Assembly: GCF_025971945.1 (NCBI RefSeq)
Contig: NZ_JAPDHW010000007.1
Span: forward strand, 150,496-214,495
DNA length: 64,000 bases
Reading direction: 5' to 3'
Source: Chryseobacterium kimseyorum
GTDB taxonomy: Bacteria > Bacteroidota > Bacteroidia > Flavobacteriales > Weeksellaceae
The position numbers and the translations under genes are program-made. The first letter of the stretch is position 1. Every line of letters begins with the position of its first letter. Below are positions 1 to 7,076 of this stretch, one piece after another. Under the pieces are notes generated by a model. That model saw only the letters and a list, made by a program, of their open reading frames with translations. It was not told where the DNA came from and did no database searches.

Positions 1-444
1 TACAACAAGATATAATCTGGCTGTAGCGCCAATCGCTCTGGAAACAATGAAAAACACTGAACCGATTTTATGAGCTTCTACATTAAATCTTCTGCCTAAA
101 TACGTGTAAATGGAAGTTAGATTCATCTTATAGTAGAGTGGGAGGAGCACTGCCGCCACAATAAAATAGCCGATGAAAAATCCGATGACCATCATGTAAT
201 ATTCAAACCCGCCGAAAATATATTCGCTTCCGGTCATTTTCCCAACCGTTCCCGGTACGGAAATAAAGGTGACACCGCTTAAGCTGGTTCCTATCATCCC
301 GAAGGCAACGAGCCACCATTTGCTTTTCTTGTTACCGATAAAGAAAGACTGGTTGTCAGAATTACGGCTGGTAAAATAGGAAATCACCAAAAGCCCTACA
401 AAATAGACAAATACAAACAGCAAAAGTACAGTTCCTGGATTCAT
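1..444 (-). CDS. Sodium:solute symporter family (SSS) protein, N-terminal part only
   Basis: Reading from the ATG at 444 down to position 1 gives 148 codons without a stop, so the gene runs off the left edge. The product starts MNPGTVLLLFVFVYFVGLLVISYF, a first membrane helix, followed by a short loop with SFFIGNKKSKWW and then GMIGTSLSGVTFISVPGTVG. That arrangement (FxxGN/K-W, then the SGxTF/SxPG segment of helix 2) is typical of the sodium:solute symporter family. A third helix follows at about residues 78-100. The substrate cannot be told from this part. It probably imports a sugar, amino acid or similar solute with sodium across the inner membrane. Confidence 0.85.
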   Translation of the reverse strand, partial: MNPGTVLLLFVFVYFVGLLVISYFTSRNSDNQSFFIGNKKSKWWLVAFGMIGTSLSGVTFISVPGTVGKMTGSEYIFGGFEYYMMVIGFFIGYFIVAAVLLPLYYKMNLTSIYTYLGRRFNVEAHKIGSVFFIVSRAIGATARLYLVV

Positions 445-518
445 GCTTTAAATTAAATTTCAGCAAATATAGTTTTTTTTGGGAAGCGGAAGCGGGGTGA
501 TGGAAGATGGAAGTCGTG

Positions 519-678
519 TCCCACAGATTTCACGGATTTACACACATCCTTCACGGAGTTATTCAGGGGAATAAAAAACCACGAATGCACGAATATCTTC
601 TAAATTATTCAGATAAAATTCGTGCATTTGTGGCAATTTTAAAAAAGGTATTCTCAATCATCTGAGAAATCTGTGGGA
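519..678. repeat. Nested inverted repeats, MITE-like, between two genes
   Basis: A perfect 13-bp inverted repeat (TCCCACAGATTTC at 519-531, its complement at 666-678) encloses a second one: CCACGAATGCACGAAT at 579-594 and its complement at 618-633 with one mismatch. There is no ORF. It occupies most of the 267-bp gap between the symporter and the GNAT gene. The arms consist of repeated CACnnAT words, as in other intergenic repeats of this window. Confidence 0.7.
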
Positions 679-711
679 ACAATTCTTAGCGTCCACATCC
701 ATCACCCAGCT

Positions 712-993
712 TTATAACACATCTCTCAAATCCTCATTTTTCTGAAAAGTCGCTTTTGCAAACGGGCAAAGCGGAATAATTTTTTTATTGTTTTCTCTGG
801 CAAATTCTACAGCTTTGATCAGCATTTCCTTTCCTACGCCTTTTCCGTTGTAAGCTTCTTCCACTTCAGTGTGATCGATGATGAATCGGTCTTCTCCAGC
901 CCAAGTGTAAGTCATTAATCCTGCTTTCTGTCCGTCAATTGAAGCTTCAAAGCTTCCGTGTTTCTCGTCGTTGTTTTGTTTTACTTCTATCAT
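712..993 (-). CDS. Small GNAT-family N-acetyltransferase (COG2388 type)
   Basis: The product is 93 residues, the size of the short single-domain GNAT proteins of the COG2388/NATD1 type. The acetyl-CoA binding stretch is visible as EAYNGKGVGKEMLIKAVEFARENN (about residues 45-68), followed by the family's KIIPLCPFAKATFQKN signature. The predicted role is acetyl transfer from acetyl-CoA; the acceptor is unknown. The stop lies one base after the OsmC stop-to-start junction (OsmC ends at 995), so the two are probably co-transcribed, with OsmC first. A paralogue with the same signature lies at 4099-4416. Confidence 0.85.
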   Translation of the reverse strand: MIEVKQNNDEKHGSFEASIDGQKAGLMTYTWAGEDRFIIDHTEVEEAYNGKGVGKEMLIKAVEFARENNKKIIPLCPFAKATFQKNEDLRDVL

Positions 994-994
994 A

Positions 995-1393
995 TTATGA
1001 AAATTTGGTTTGAATTTCTATTTCGTTAAGTAATATTTTATGTACCGGACATGCATCCGCAATAGCATGAAGTCTCTTCAGCTGTTCTTCACTCAGTTCA
1101 CTTCCTTCAAAATTAATGTTTCTTTTAAAAATTGCCAATTTTGTAAGCGGAAAATTTTCCAGTTCTACTTCTACATCTATGTTTTCTACGTCCCATTCTT
1201 TTCGGTCAATGTACATTCTTAAAGTTGCGGCAGTGCAACTTGCCAAAGATGTGGCGAGGATTTCAAAAGGATTAAAACCTTTGTTTTGTCCGCCTTTATC
1301 GGTGGGTTCATCGGTGATTAATCTGTTTTCACCAGCAATCACTTCCGTGTAATATTTGGTTTTGCCTAAGCTAGCTTTTACGGTTACAGCCAT
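995..1393 (-). CDS. OsmC family peroxiredoxin-like protein
   Basis: This 132-residue protein has the OsmC/Ohr layout: an N-terminal beta sheet, FNPFEILATSLASCTAATLRMY with the first conserved cysteine at C53, and a second cysteine at C115 in ACPVHKIL. In characterised members the two cysteines form the peroxidatic pair that reduces organic hydroperoxides. The protein is expected to be cytoplasmic. The GNAT gene follows one base after its stop. Upstream of the start there is a 7-bp microsatellite (1431-1461) but no clear promoter consensus. It could be of the OsmC, Ohr or YhfA subgroup, which I cannot separate by eye. Confidence 0.88.
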   Translation of the reverse strand: MAVTVKASLGKTKYYTEVIAGENRLITDEPTDKGGQNKGFNPFEILATSLASCTAATLRMYIDRKEWDVENIDVEVELENFPLTKLAIFKRNINFEGSELSEEQLKRLHAIADACPVHKILLNEIEIQTKFS

Positions 1394-1430
1394 GTTTTTT
1401 ATAGGTATGAGTTATGGTAATGAGTAATTT

Positions 1431-1461
1431 ATGATTGATGATTGATGATTGATGATTGATG
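1431..1461. repeat. Heptamer microsatellite (ATGATTG, about 4.5 copies)
   Basis: Four and a half uninterrupted copies of ATGATTG lie 38-68 bases upstream of the osmC start. Such repeats change length by slippage. Here it falls where promoter spacing for the minus-strand gene pair could be affected. Confidence 0.8.
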
Positions 1462-1469
1462 AAAGTTTC

Positions 1470-1880
1470 CCACAGATAACACAGATTTCCACAGATTTAA
1501 TTACCGCCTGTAAAAAATCTTTGATTTTTTAATCTTATGTGTTCTTCCTCAGCAAATCAGTTCATCTAAACTAATGTGATTGATGTGTTTGACGCTTTTG
1601 TGACTTTGTGGTTAATTTTCTCTGAGATTTTTTGCGATATCTGGTTGTGTAGTTGGAATTTCAGCTTCTATCAATCTGTTCCACAGATGACACAGATTTC
1701 CACAAATCTATTTACCGCCTGTAAAAAATCTTTGTTTTTTTAATCTTATGTGTTCTTCTTCAGCAAATTAATTCATCTAAACTAATGTGACTGAAGTGTT
1801 TAAAGCTTTTGTGACTTTGTGGTTAATTTTCTCTGAGATATCTGGTTTTGTAGTTGAAATTTCAGCTTTAAGCAATCTGT
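1470..1880. repeat. Tandem direct repeat of about 205 bp (two diverged copies)
   Basis: Copy A (1470-1680) and copy B (1681-1880) share long stretches: CCACAGATnACACAGATTTCCAC, ACCGCCTGTAAAAAATCTTTG, AATCTTATGTGTTCTTC, TTCATCTAAACTAATGTG and CTTTTGTGACTTTGTGG. The offset is 211 bases. Each copy starts with CACAGAT words and contains an inverted CTTTTGTGACTTTGTGG arm (1595-1611, 1806-1822). The end of copy B overlaps the last codons of the FMN reductase gene. It fills the 474-bp gap 1394-1867; no gene was found there. Confidence 0.85.
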
Positions 1881-2398
1881 TTTTTAAAATTTTCAATTTT
1901 TTCGTTTAAATCTTTTAGCATTTCAGGATTGATCACACCGCTTTCCAAATCAAAATTCTCATAAAATTTAGGCAGTGAAAAAGTTTCTTTCACATCAGCC
2001 GCAAATTGAGGAAAGAAAGTTTTTGCCGTATTCATCACGTTTCCGCCACCGAAGCCGCCTGGTGAAGTCGACATCAAAAGCATTGGTTTATTCTGAAAAA
2101 CTTTCACATTAATCCTCGAAGCCCAGTCGAAAACATTTTTAAATGCAGCAGAATACGAGCGGTTATGTTCTGCCAGAGAGCAGATGATCACATCGCATTC
2201 TTCAATCTGCTTCAGAAAGTTATGCGCTTCTTCAGGAAAACCTTTTTTCTCAAGATCTACGGAGAAAACTGGCATGTTGAAATCATTTAGGTCAATAAAA
2301 TTGATTTCATTTTCCTGAAAACTTTTGAGAACAAATTTTACAAGTTCTCTGTTGATGGAAGTGGAAGAGGTGCTTCCTGCAAATGCGAGTATTTTCAT
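1868..2398 (-). CDS. NADPH-dependent FMN reductase family protein
   Basis: The 176-residue product has a flavodoxin-like fold: an N-terminal strand ILAFAGSTSSTSINRELV forming the FMN phosphate loop (residues 3-20), then CDVIICSLAEHNRSYSAAFKNVFDWASR, the typical family segment contacting the flavin, and STSPGGFGGGNVM near residue 110. Members reduce FMN or quinones/azo compounds with NAD(P)H and are cytoplasmic. It sits in a minus-strand block with OsmC and two pirins, which fits a role in redox or quinone stress. The downstream tandem repeat reaches into its last codons. Confidence 0.87.
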   Translation of the reverse strand: MKILAFAGSTSSTSINRELVKFVLKSFQENEINFIDLNDFNMPVFSVDLEKKGFPEEAHNFLKQIEECDVIICSLAEHNRSYSAAFKNVFDWASRINVKVFQNKPMLLMSTSPGGFGGGNVMNTAKTFFPQFAADVKETFSLPKFYENFDLESGVINPEMLKDLNEKIENFKKQIA

Positions 2399-2636
2399 TA
2401 TTATTTTTTTTATAAAACTATTGAAAATTAATTAAGTGGAAAAAAGGACACGGTGTTTACTTCTTCTGGATGTAGTTATTATTGAAATCAATTTAATGAT
2501 AATAATTTATTGTGTTGATTTTGTAAATAATTCCTCGAATTATAGTGATTGCCTGTCTATTTTTTATGCTATGCATTGTTTTATTAAATTTTTTAGACTT
2601 AAATATATTTTTATTTAAATTATTCGTAAATTAATT

Positions 2637-2644
2637 TATATTTG
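2637..2644 (+). promoter_or_regulatory. Candidate -7 element of the lipoprotein gene
   Basis: TATATTTG fits the Bacteroidota -7 consensus TAnnTTTG and lies 25 bases before the ATG at 2669. No good TTTG -33 element is visible upstream. Confidence 0.4.
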
Positions 2645-2668
2645 TAATGCAAATAAAATCAAACATTT

Positions 2669-3064
2669 ATGAAAAAAACTATCCTCATGTTGGGTGCTGT
2701 TGCGCTAATCTGCGTTACAGCATGCAAAGAAGACGCCTTAAAAACTGAGCGCGCCAAAACAGAAAGCTCTGTGGGCTCAGAAGAAAAAGTTTCAAACGGA
2801 TCAGGTGTAACTGTTGACGGAGTACAAGTCCCGAAATTCAGCAACCCTGAAGTTCAGCAGTTTGCCACTGAATACGCAAAGATGGTTTCTGAAATGTCCG
2901 CAGCATCAAGAGCAGGAGATGTAGCCAAAAGTCAGGAGCTTACGGCAAAATCGCAGGAGTGGACTGCGAAAAATGCATCTTGGTCAGCCAAAATGACTCC
3001 CGAAGATTCTAAACTTTGGACTGATTTCATTACAGAACTTTCTGAAGCTGAAAGAAAGAATTAG
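2669..3064 (+). CDS. Hypothetical small lipoprotein
   Basis: The N-terminus MKKTILMLGAVALICVTAC is a lipoprotein signal peptide with a lipobox ending at C19, so the 131-residue precursor should be lipid-anchored in the envelope. The mature part is hydrophilic and mostly helical: a short linker rich in E/S, then EVQQFATEYAKMVSEMSAASRAGDVAKSQELTAKSQEW with a local repeat (SQELTAK/SQEWTAK). I do not recognise a named family. It is the only plus-strand gene in the first 16 kb and is convergent with the pirin gene, sharing a terminator with it. Confidence 0.75.
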   Translation: MKKTILMLGAVALICVTACKEDALKTERAKTESSVGSEEKVSNGSGVTVDGVQVPKFSNPEVQQFATEYAKMVSEMSAASRAGDVAKSQELTAKSQEWTAKNASWSAKMTPEDSKLWTDFITELSEAERKN

Positions 3065-3075
3065 TTTTTAATTCT

Positions 3076-3117
3076 AAAAAAGCAAAGCCTCTTATAAAAC
3101 AAGTGGCTTTGTTTTTT
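3076..3117. terminator. Bidirectional intrinsic terminator
   Basis: CAAAGCC (3083-3089) pairs with GGCTTTG (3105-3111), flanked by an A-run on the left and a T-run on the right. It serves the convergent lipoprotein and pirin genes. Confidence 0.8.
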
Positions 3118-3120
3118 GTA

Positions 3121-4020
3121 TTATTTTCTGTTGAGAACAGCTTTCGGCAACGGAACATATTCTTTGTCATCTCCCGGAATCAAAGGAAAAGCTTCATAAT
3201 TCTGATCATTCCAGTCTACTTTTGCTTTGTCGATTAATTCTTTATCTGAATTCACGAAATTCCAGAAGATAAATCGTTCTTCATCAAAAGGCTCACCGCC
3301 AAAGAGATAAACCGTCGCATTTTCGCTCATTTCAAACTCACAAAGTTTGGTGTTTTTTGCAATCAGCAATTGTTTCGAACCATACGTATTGCCGTCAGCA
3401 TTCACGGTTCCGTCCAAAACATACATTGCTGCTTCACCGTAAAGATCCTGTCCGATGCTTATTTTCTGAGCGGTTTTGGTTTTAATTTCAATAAAAAACA
3501 ATTTGCTGTGAACCGGAACCGGAGATTTTTTTCCAAATGCTTCGCCTGCAATCAATTTAAACTGAACTTCACCTTCTTCCCACACCGGAAGCTGGCTGGC
3601 TTCGATGTGATGAAAAGTTGGTTCGGTCTGCTCCAGATGTTTGGGAAGTCCTACCCAGATTTGAAAGCCGTGAAGTTTTTTGTCGGTCGTTCTCAAATAT
3701 TCCGGTGTTCTTTCTGAATGTACAACGCCTTTACCGGCGGTCATCCAGTTGACGGCGCCAGGTTTTATTTCTAAAGCACTTCCGATGCTGTCTCTGTGAA
3801 AAATTGATCCTTCGAGAAGGTAGGTTAAAGTTGAAAGTCCGATATGCGGATGAGCAGGAACGTCAAGATTCTGATAGTCTTTTAATTCCGCTGGTCCCAT
3901 GTGATCGATAAATACGAAAGGTCCAACTGCTCTTTTTTCACGGAAAGGCAATAATCTTCCGACTAAAAAATTTCCGATGTCTGCTGATTTTTCTTCTATG
4001 ATAAGTCCGATGTTTGACAT
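3121..4020 (-). CDS. Pirin family protein (first of two)
   Basis: This bicupin protein starts MSNIGLIIEEKSADIGNFLVGRLLPF; I chose the ATG at 4020 because family members begin at about this point, while the in-frame ATG at 4065 would add 15 basic residues with no resemblance. The pirin motifs are present: GPFVFIDHMGPAEL, DVPAHPHIGLSTLTYLLEGSIFHRDS with the metal-binding histidines, and VNWMTAGKGVVHSERTPEY. Characterised pirins bind Fe and some show quercetin 2,3-dioxygenase activity. A second pirin lies at 4540-5415 with a GNAT gene between. Confidence 0.88.
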   Translation of the reverse strand: MSNIGLIIEEKSADIGNFLVGRLLPFREKRAVGPFVFIDHMGPAELKDYQNLDVPAHPHIGLSTLTYLLEGSIFHRDSIGSALEIKPGAVNWMTAGKGVVHSERTPEYLRTTDKKLHGFQIWVGLPKHLEQTEPTFHHIEASQLPVWEEGEVQFKLIAGEAFGKKSPVPVHSKLFFIEIKTKTAQKISIGQDLYGEAAMYVLDGTVNADGNTYGSKQLLIAKNTKLCEFEMSENATVYLFGGEPFDEERFIFWNFVNSDKELIDKAKVDWNDQNYEAFPLIPGDDKEYVPLPKAVLNRK

Positions 4021-4098
4021 GATGGATTTGGTTTTTTTGTTTTTGAATGAAGCTAATTTAATCAAATATTTCTTTTGCTGATTGCTGTTTACGTAAAT

Positions 4099-4416
4099 TT
4101 AAATTTTATCGTAACCCTCAAATCTTTCGTCAACAATGCGTTTCCAGTCTGGGTTTTTTCGGATAAATGCAAAAACGTATGGGCAGAATGGAAGCAGTTT
4201 TTTACCGCTTTCTTCGATGTACATTAATGTTTTTTCAACAACCGCTGCAGCAGCTCCGGTTCCCGCCAGTTCAGGTTCGGCTTCCGTATGAATGAGAGCA
4301 ATCTGCTGACTCGTTTCTTTACAGTCAATAAACGCAAAATGACCGTTGTATTCTATTTCAAATCTCTTTTTTTCTTCGTTTTTTACCAATAGGATGTTTT
4401 CAAATTCCGGTTTCAT
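4099..4416 (-). CDS. Small GNAT-family N-acetyltransferase, paralogue
   Basis: The 105-residue product has the same short GNAT form as the protein at 712-993: ELAGTGAAAAVVEKTLMYIEESGKKLLPFCPYVFAFIRKNPDW, with the acetyl-CoA loop changed from GKGVG to GTGAA and the same P-C-P-(F/Y) motif. It lies between two pirin genes, all on the minus strand, 78 bases from the upstream end of the downstream pirin gene and 123 from the other. Both pirin/GNAT pairs suggest local duplication or a conserved association. The substrate is unknown. Confidence 0.82.
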   Translation of the reverse strand: MKPEFENILLVKNEEKKRFEIEYNGHFAFIDCKETSQQIALIHTEAEPELAGTGAAAAVVEKTLMYIEESGKKLLPFCPYVFAFIRKNPDWKRIVDERFEGYDKI

Positions 4417-4539
4417 GATTTTATATATTTTAAAGGTGTTTAAATGTGATTCTTATTTTTACAAAGCTTTTCGGATAATATGCTTGGATTCTTACCAAAA
4501 AACAACCGTTAGAAATTAAAATTAATAATTTAATAGTGA

Positions 4540-5415
4540 TTAATCTTCCAGATACCCGAATTTTCCGGTATTGAAATCTTCAAAAGCCTGCATAATTTCT
4601 TCTCTTGAGTTCATAACAAACGGTCCGTGAGGAAAAATCGGTTCATTAATCGGTTCACCGCTGATTATGAGTACAATTGAATCTTCGGTAGCTTCTACGG
4701 TAAAGCTTTCGCCGTCATTTTTGAATAAAACAAAATTATTAACCGGCGCTTTTTCTTCTCCATTGATAATGATATTTCCTTCGATAACCAAAGCTGCAGT
4801 ATTGAAGTTGGCGGGGAAATTAAATTCTGCCTTTCCACCTGATTTCAATTTGGCATTCATCAGATTAATTGGAGTAAAAGTAGATGCCGGACCTCGGTTT
4901 TCCTGGAATGATCCGGCGATAACTTCAATGAAACCATTTTCACCCAAATCTACTTTTTTCATTTCTGAATTGGAGATCGCCTGATATTTTGGTTTGCTCA
5001 TTTTATCTTTTGCCGGAAGATTTACCCAAAGCTGAACCATCTGAAAGATTCCGCCCTGCTTAGACCATTCTTTTTCGTGATATTCTTTATGAAGAATGCC
5101 GCTCGCAGCCGTCATCCACTGTACGTCGCCTTCTCCAATGATTCCGCCTCCTCCTGCGCTGTCATGATGTTCAACTTTTCCCTGATAAGCAATCGTTACC
5201 GTTTCAAAACCTCTGTGTGGATGTACGCCGACACCTTTTGGTGTTTCGGATGGATTGAAGTGAAATTTTGAGTTATAATCCAACATAATGAACGGATCCA
5301 TTCTTTTCATATCGAGCTTCTGTGCGCTTGGTATAAAATTATGCACCCTAAAACCATCGCCTACGAATTGAGCAGGCTTTGGTGAAATAATCATTTCTAC
5401 TTTTTTAGTTGTCAT
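4540..5415 (-). CDS. Pirin family protein (second copy)
   Basis: The 291-residue bicupin protein carries the pirin motifs: DPFIMLDYNSKFHFNPSETPKGVGVHPHRGFETVTIAYQGKVEHHDS (residues about 40-87) with the cupin histidines, then GDVQWMTAASGILHKEYH. The C-terminal half has EPIFPHGPFVMNSREEIMQAFEDFNTGKFG, a tail typical of the YhhW/YhaK-like pirins. It is expected to be a cytoplasmic metal-binding cupin, possibly quercetinase-like. A candidate -7 element (TAAATTTG on the minus strand, 5446-5439) lies 24 bases upstream of the start. It differs clearly from the first pirin, so the pair is not a recent duplicate. Confidence 0.88.
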   Translation of the reverse strand: MTTKKVEMIISPKPAQFVGDGFRVHNFIPSAQKLDMKRMDPFIMLDYNSKFHFNPSETPKGVGVHPHRGFETVTIAYQGKVEHHDSAGGGGIIGEGDVQWMTAASGILHKEYHEKEWSKQGGIFQMVQLWVNLPAKDKMSKPKYQAISNSEMKKVDLGENGFIEVIAGSFQENRGPASTFTPINLMNAKLKSGGKAEFNFPANFNTAALVIEGNIIINGEEKAPVNNFVLFKNDGESFTVEATEDSIVLIISGEPINEPIFPHGPFVMNSREEIMQAFEDFNTGKFGYLED

Positions 5416-5625
5416 AATATGTCTGTTTTAATTTTAAACAAATTTAGGACAGCAGAAGTGGATTAACGTTGATGTGTGTTAAGTTCGGATTTTGAGTGGG
5501 AGGGAAGGAGAGTAAGAGAACGAGAGAGTTTGAGAGTCGGAGAGTTGCTTGGAGTTTAAAAATTTTATATTCTCATACTGTAGACGAATACCCTCAAACG
5601 CTTAAATGCTCAAACTCAACCGCTC

Positions 5626-7029
5626 CTACGATTCGGATTTCATGTTTTTTCCATCTGAGACGTGGAGTCTGCGGAAAACCAGGCTTGATAAGATGGTTAA
5701 AATTCCGACGGTGAGAAAGGTGTAGCGGAATGCATTGTGAGTTTCGTGAAGGATGAGTTCCGGGCTGTTTTCGTAAATTTTTAAAACAATTAAACCAAAT
5801 GCAATTCCAAAACCTATGGCCAACTGCTGGTTCACTGAAATCAGGGAATTCCCGCTGCTGGTCTGGAAATTTCTTAAGTCTGCAATTGAAATTGTATTCA
5901 TAGAAGTAAACTGAATCGAGTTGAAAAATCCTAAAATAGCGATTACCGGAACGAACCAGAAGATAGAATCATTGATATTGGGAATTGCTAAACAGCAGAT
6001 TAAAGTTCCGATCACAAAAGTGTTGACCATCAACGTTTTTTTGTAACCGTATTTATTTAAAATCCGGATTACCGATGATTTGCCAAACATTGCAGTTAGG
6101 GCCATCGGTGCAATAATCCAACCTGACATTACTGCCGATTGGCCGTAAGCGATCTGAATCATTAAAGGAAGCAGAAGCGGAACGGAACTGATTCCTAATC
6201 TTGTTGCAAGATTTCCTACAATTCCAACACGGAATGTACGTACCTGAAATAAATTCAGAGGAAAAATTGGGTTGTTGCCTCTTTTTGCATGTCGGTAATA
6301 ATAGTAGAGAAACAGAAATCCTAAGATGAAAACTAATAAGACGGGTGTGATATTCTGCATGTCGCCGAACAGTTCCAGTGAAACGGAAAGCAGCAAAGAG
6401 GCTGCCGCAAAGATCATAAAACCTTTCAGATCAAAATCGGTGTCACGCGAATTGTAATTCGGCATATATTTTAAACCCAAAACAATTCCTAAAAGTCCAA
6501 TGGGAATATTAATTAGAAAAATCCAGTGCCAGGAAAGATAATCAACCATGTAACCTCCCACCAACGGACCTAAAACAGGACCAATCAAAGCAGGAACGAT
6601 GGCGAAGTTCATAGCTTTGAGCAATTCGTTTCGGTTAAAAGTTTTAATTAAAGCTAATTTCCCGACAGGAGTCATTAAACTTCCGCCAACTCCCTGAACG
6701 ACGCGGGAAATAACCAAATGCGTCAGATTCTGTGAAAGTGCACAAAAGATAGAGCCCAAACTGAAAAGCACCAAAGCGAAAATAAAAACTCTTCTTGTTC
6801 CGAAACGGTCTGCCAAAAATCCGCTTGCCGGCATAAAAACGGCTAACGTCAGGACATAACTGATGATGGCGTTCTGCATATTCAGCGGAGATTCATTCAG
6901 ATCTCTTGCAATTGAGGGTAGGGAAGTATTTAAAATTGTAGAATCCAGCATCTGCATAAAAATAGCAGTTGCTAAAATTAAAGGAAGAACTTTTTTTACG
7001 GTTTGGCGGGGAGATATAGTTGTGGGCAT
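5626..7029 (-). CDS. MFS transporter, DHA2 (EmrB/QacA-like) drug exporter
   Basis: The 467-residue protein has about 14 hydrophobic segments. The first helix carries the DHA2 marker FMQMLDSTILNTSLPSIARDL (about residues 24-44). Motif A is GFLADRFGTRRVFIFAL (about 75-91) and antiporter motif C is PALIGPVLGPLVGGYMV (about 146-162). Relatives export drugs, detergents or other hydrophobic compounds by proton antiport across the inner membrane. No membrane-fusion (EmrA) partner is next to it. The neighbouring redox genes suggest a shared stress role, but that is inference. Confidence 0.87.
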   Translation of the reverse strand: MPTTISPRQTVKKVLPLILATAIFMQMLDSTILNTSLPSIARDLNESPLNMQNAIISYVLTLAVFMPASGFLADRFGTRRVFIFALVLFSLGSIFCALSQNLTHLVISRVVQGVGGSLMTPVGKLALIKTFNRNELLKAMNFAIVPALIGPVLGPLVGGYMVDYLSWHWIFLINIPIGLLGIVLGLKYMPNYNSRDTDFDLKGFMIFAAASLLLSVSLELFGDMQNITPVLLVFILGFLFLYYYYRHAKRGNNPIFPLNLFQVRTFRVGIVGNLATRLGISSVPLLLPLMIQIAYGQSAVMSGWIIAPMALTAMFGKSSVIRILNKYGYKKTLMVNTFVIGTLICCLAIPNINDSIFWFVPVIAILGFFNSIQFTSMNTISIADLRNFQTSSGNSLISVNQQLAIGFGIAFGLIVLKIYENSPELILHETHNAFRYTFLTVGILTILSSLVFRRLHVSDGKNMKSES

Positions 7030-7076
7030 GTAATTAAATTATCTTTGAACTTAAATCTTAAGCTTAAAATTTTTAA

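Noticed and set aside
3121..4065. Pirin gene starting at 4065
   Set aside because: The extra 15 residues are lysine-rich and unlike pirins, which begin near MSNIGL at 4020.
5490..5560. Purine-rich GAGAG/TTTGAG stretch as a regulatory site
   Set aside because: It is low-complexity sequence in a gap after the MFS gene with no pairing or consensus element.
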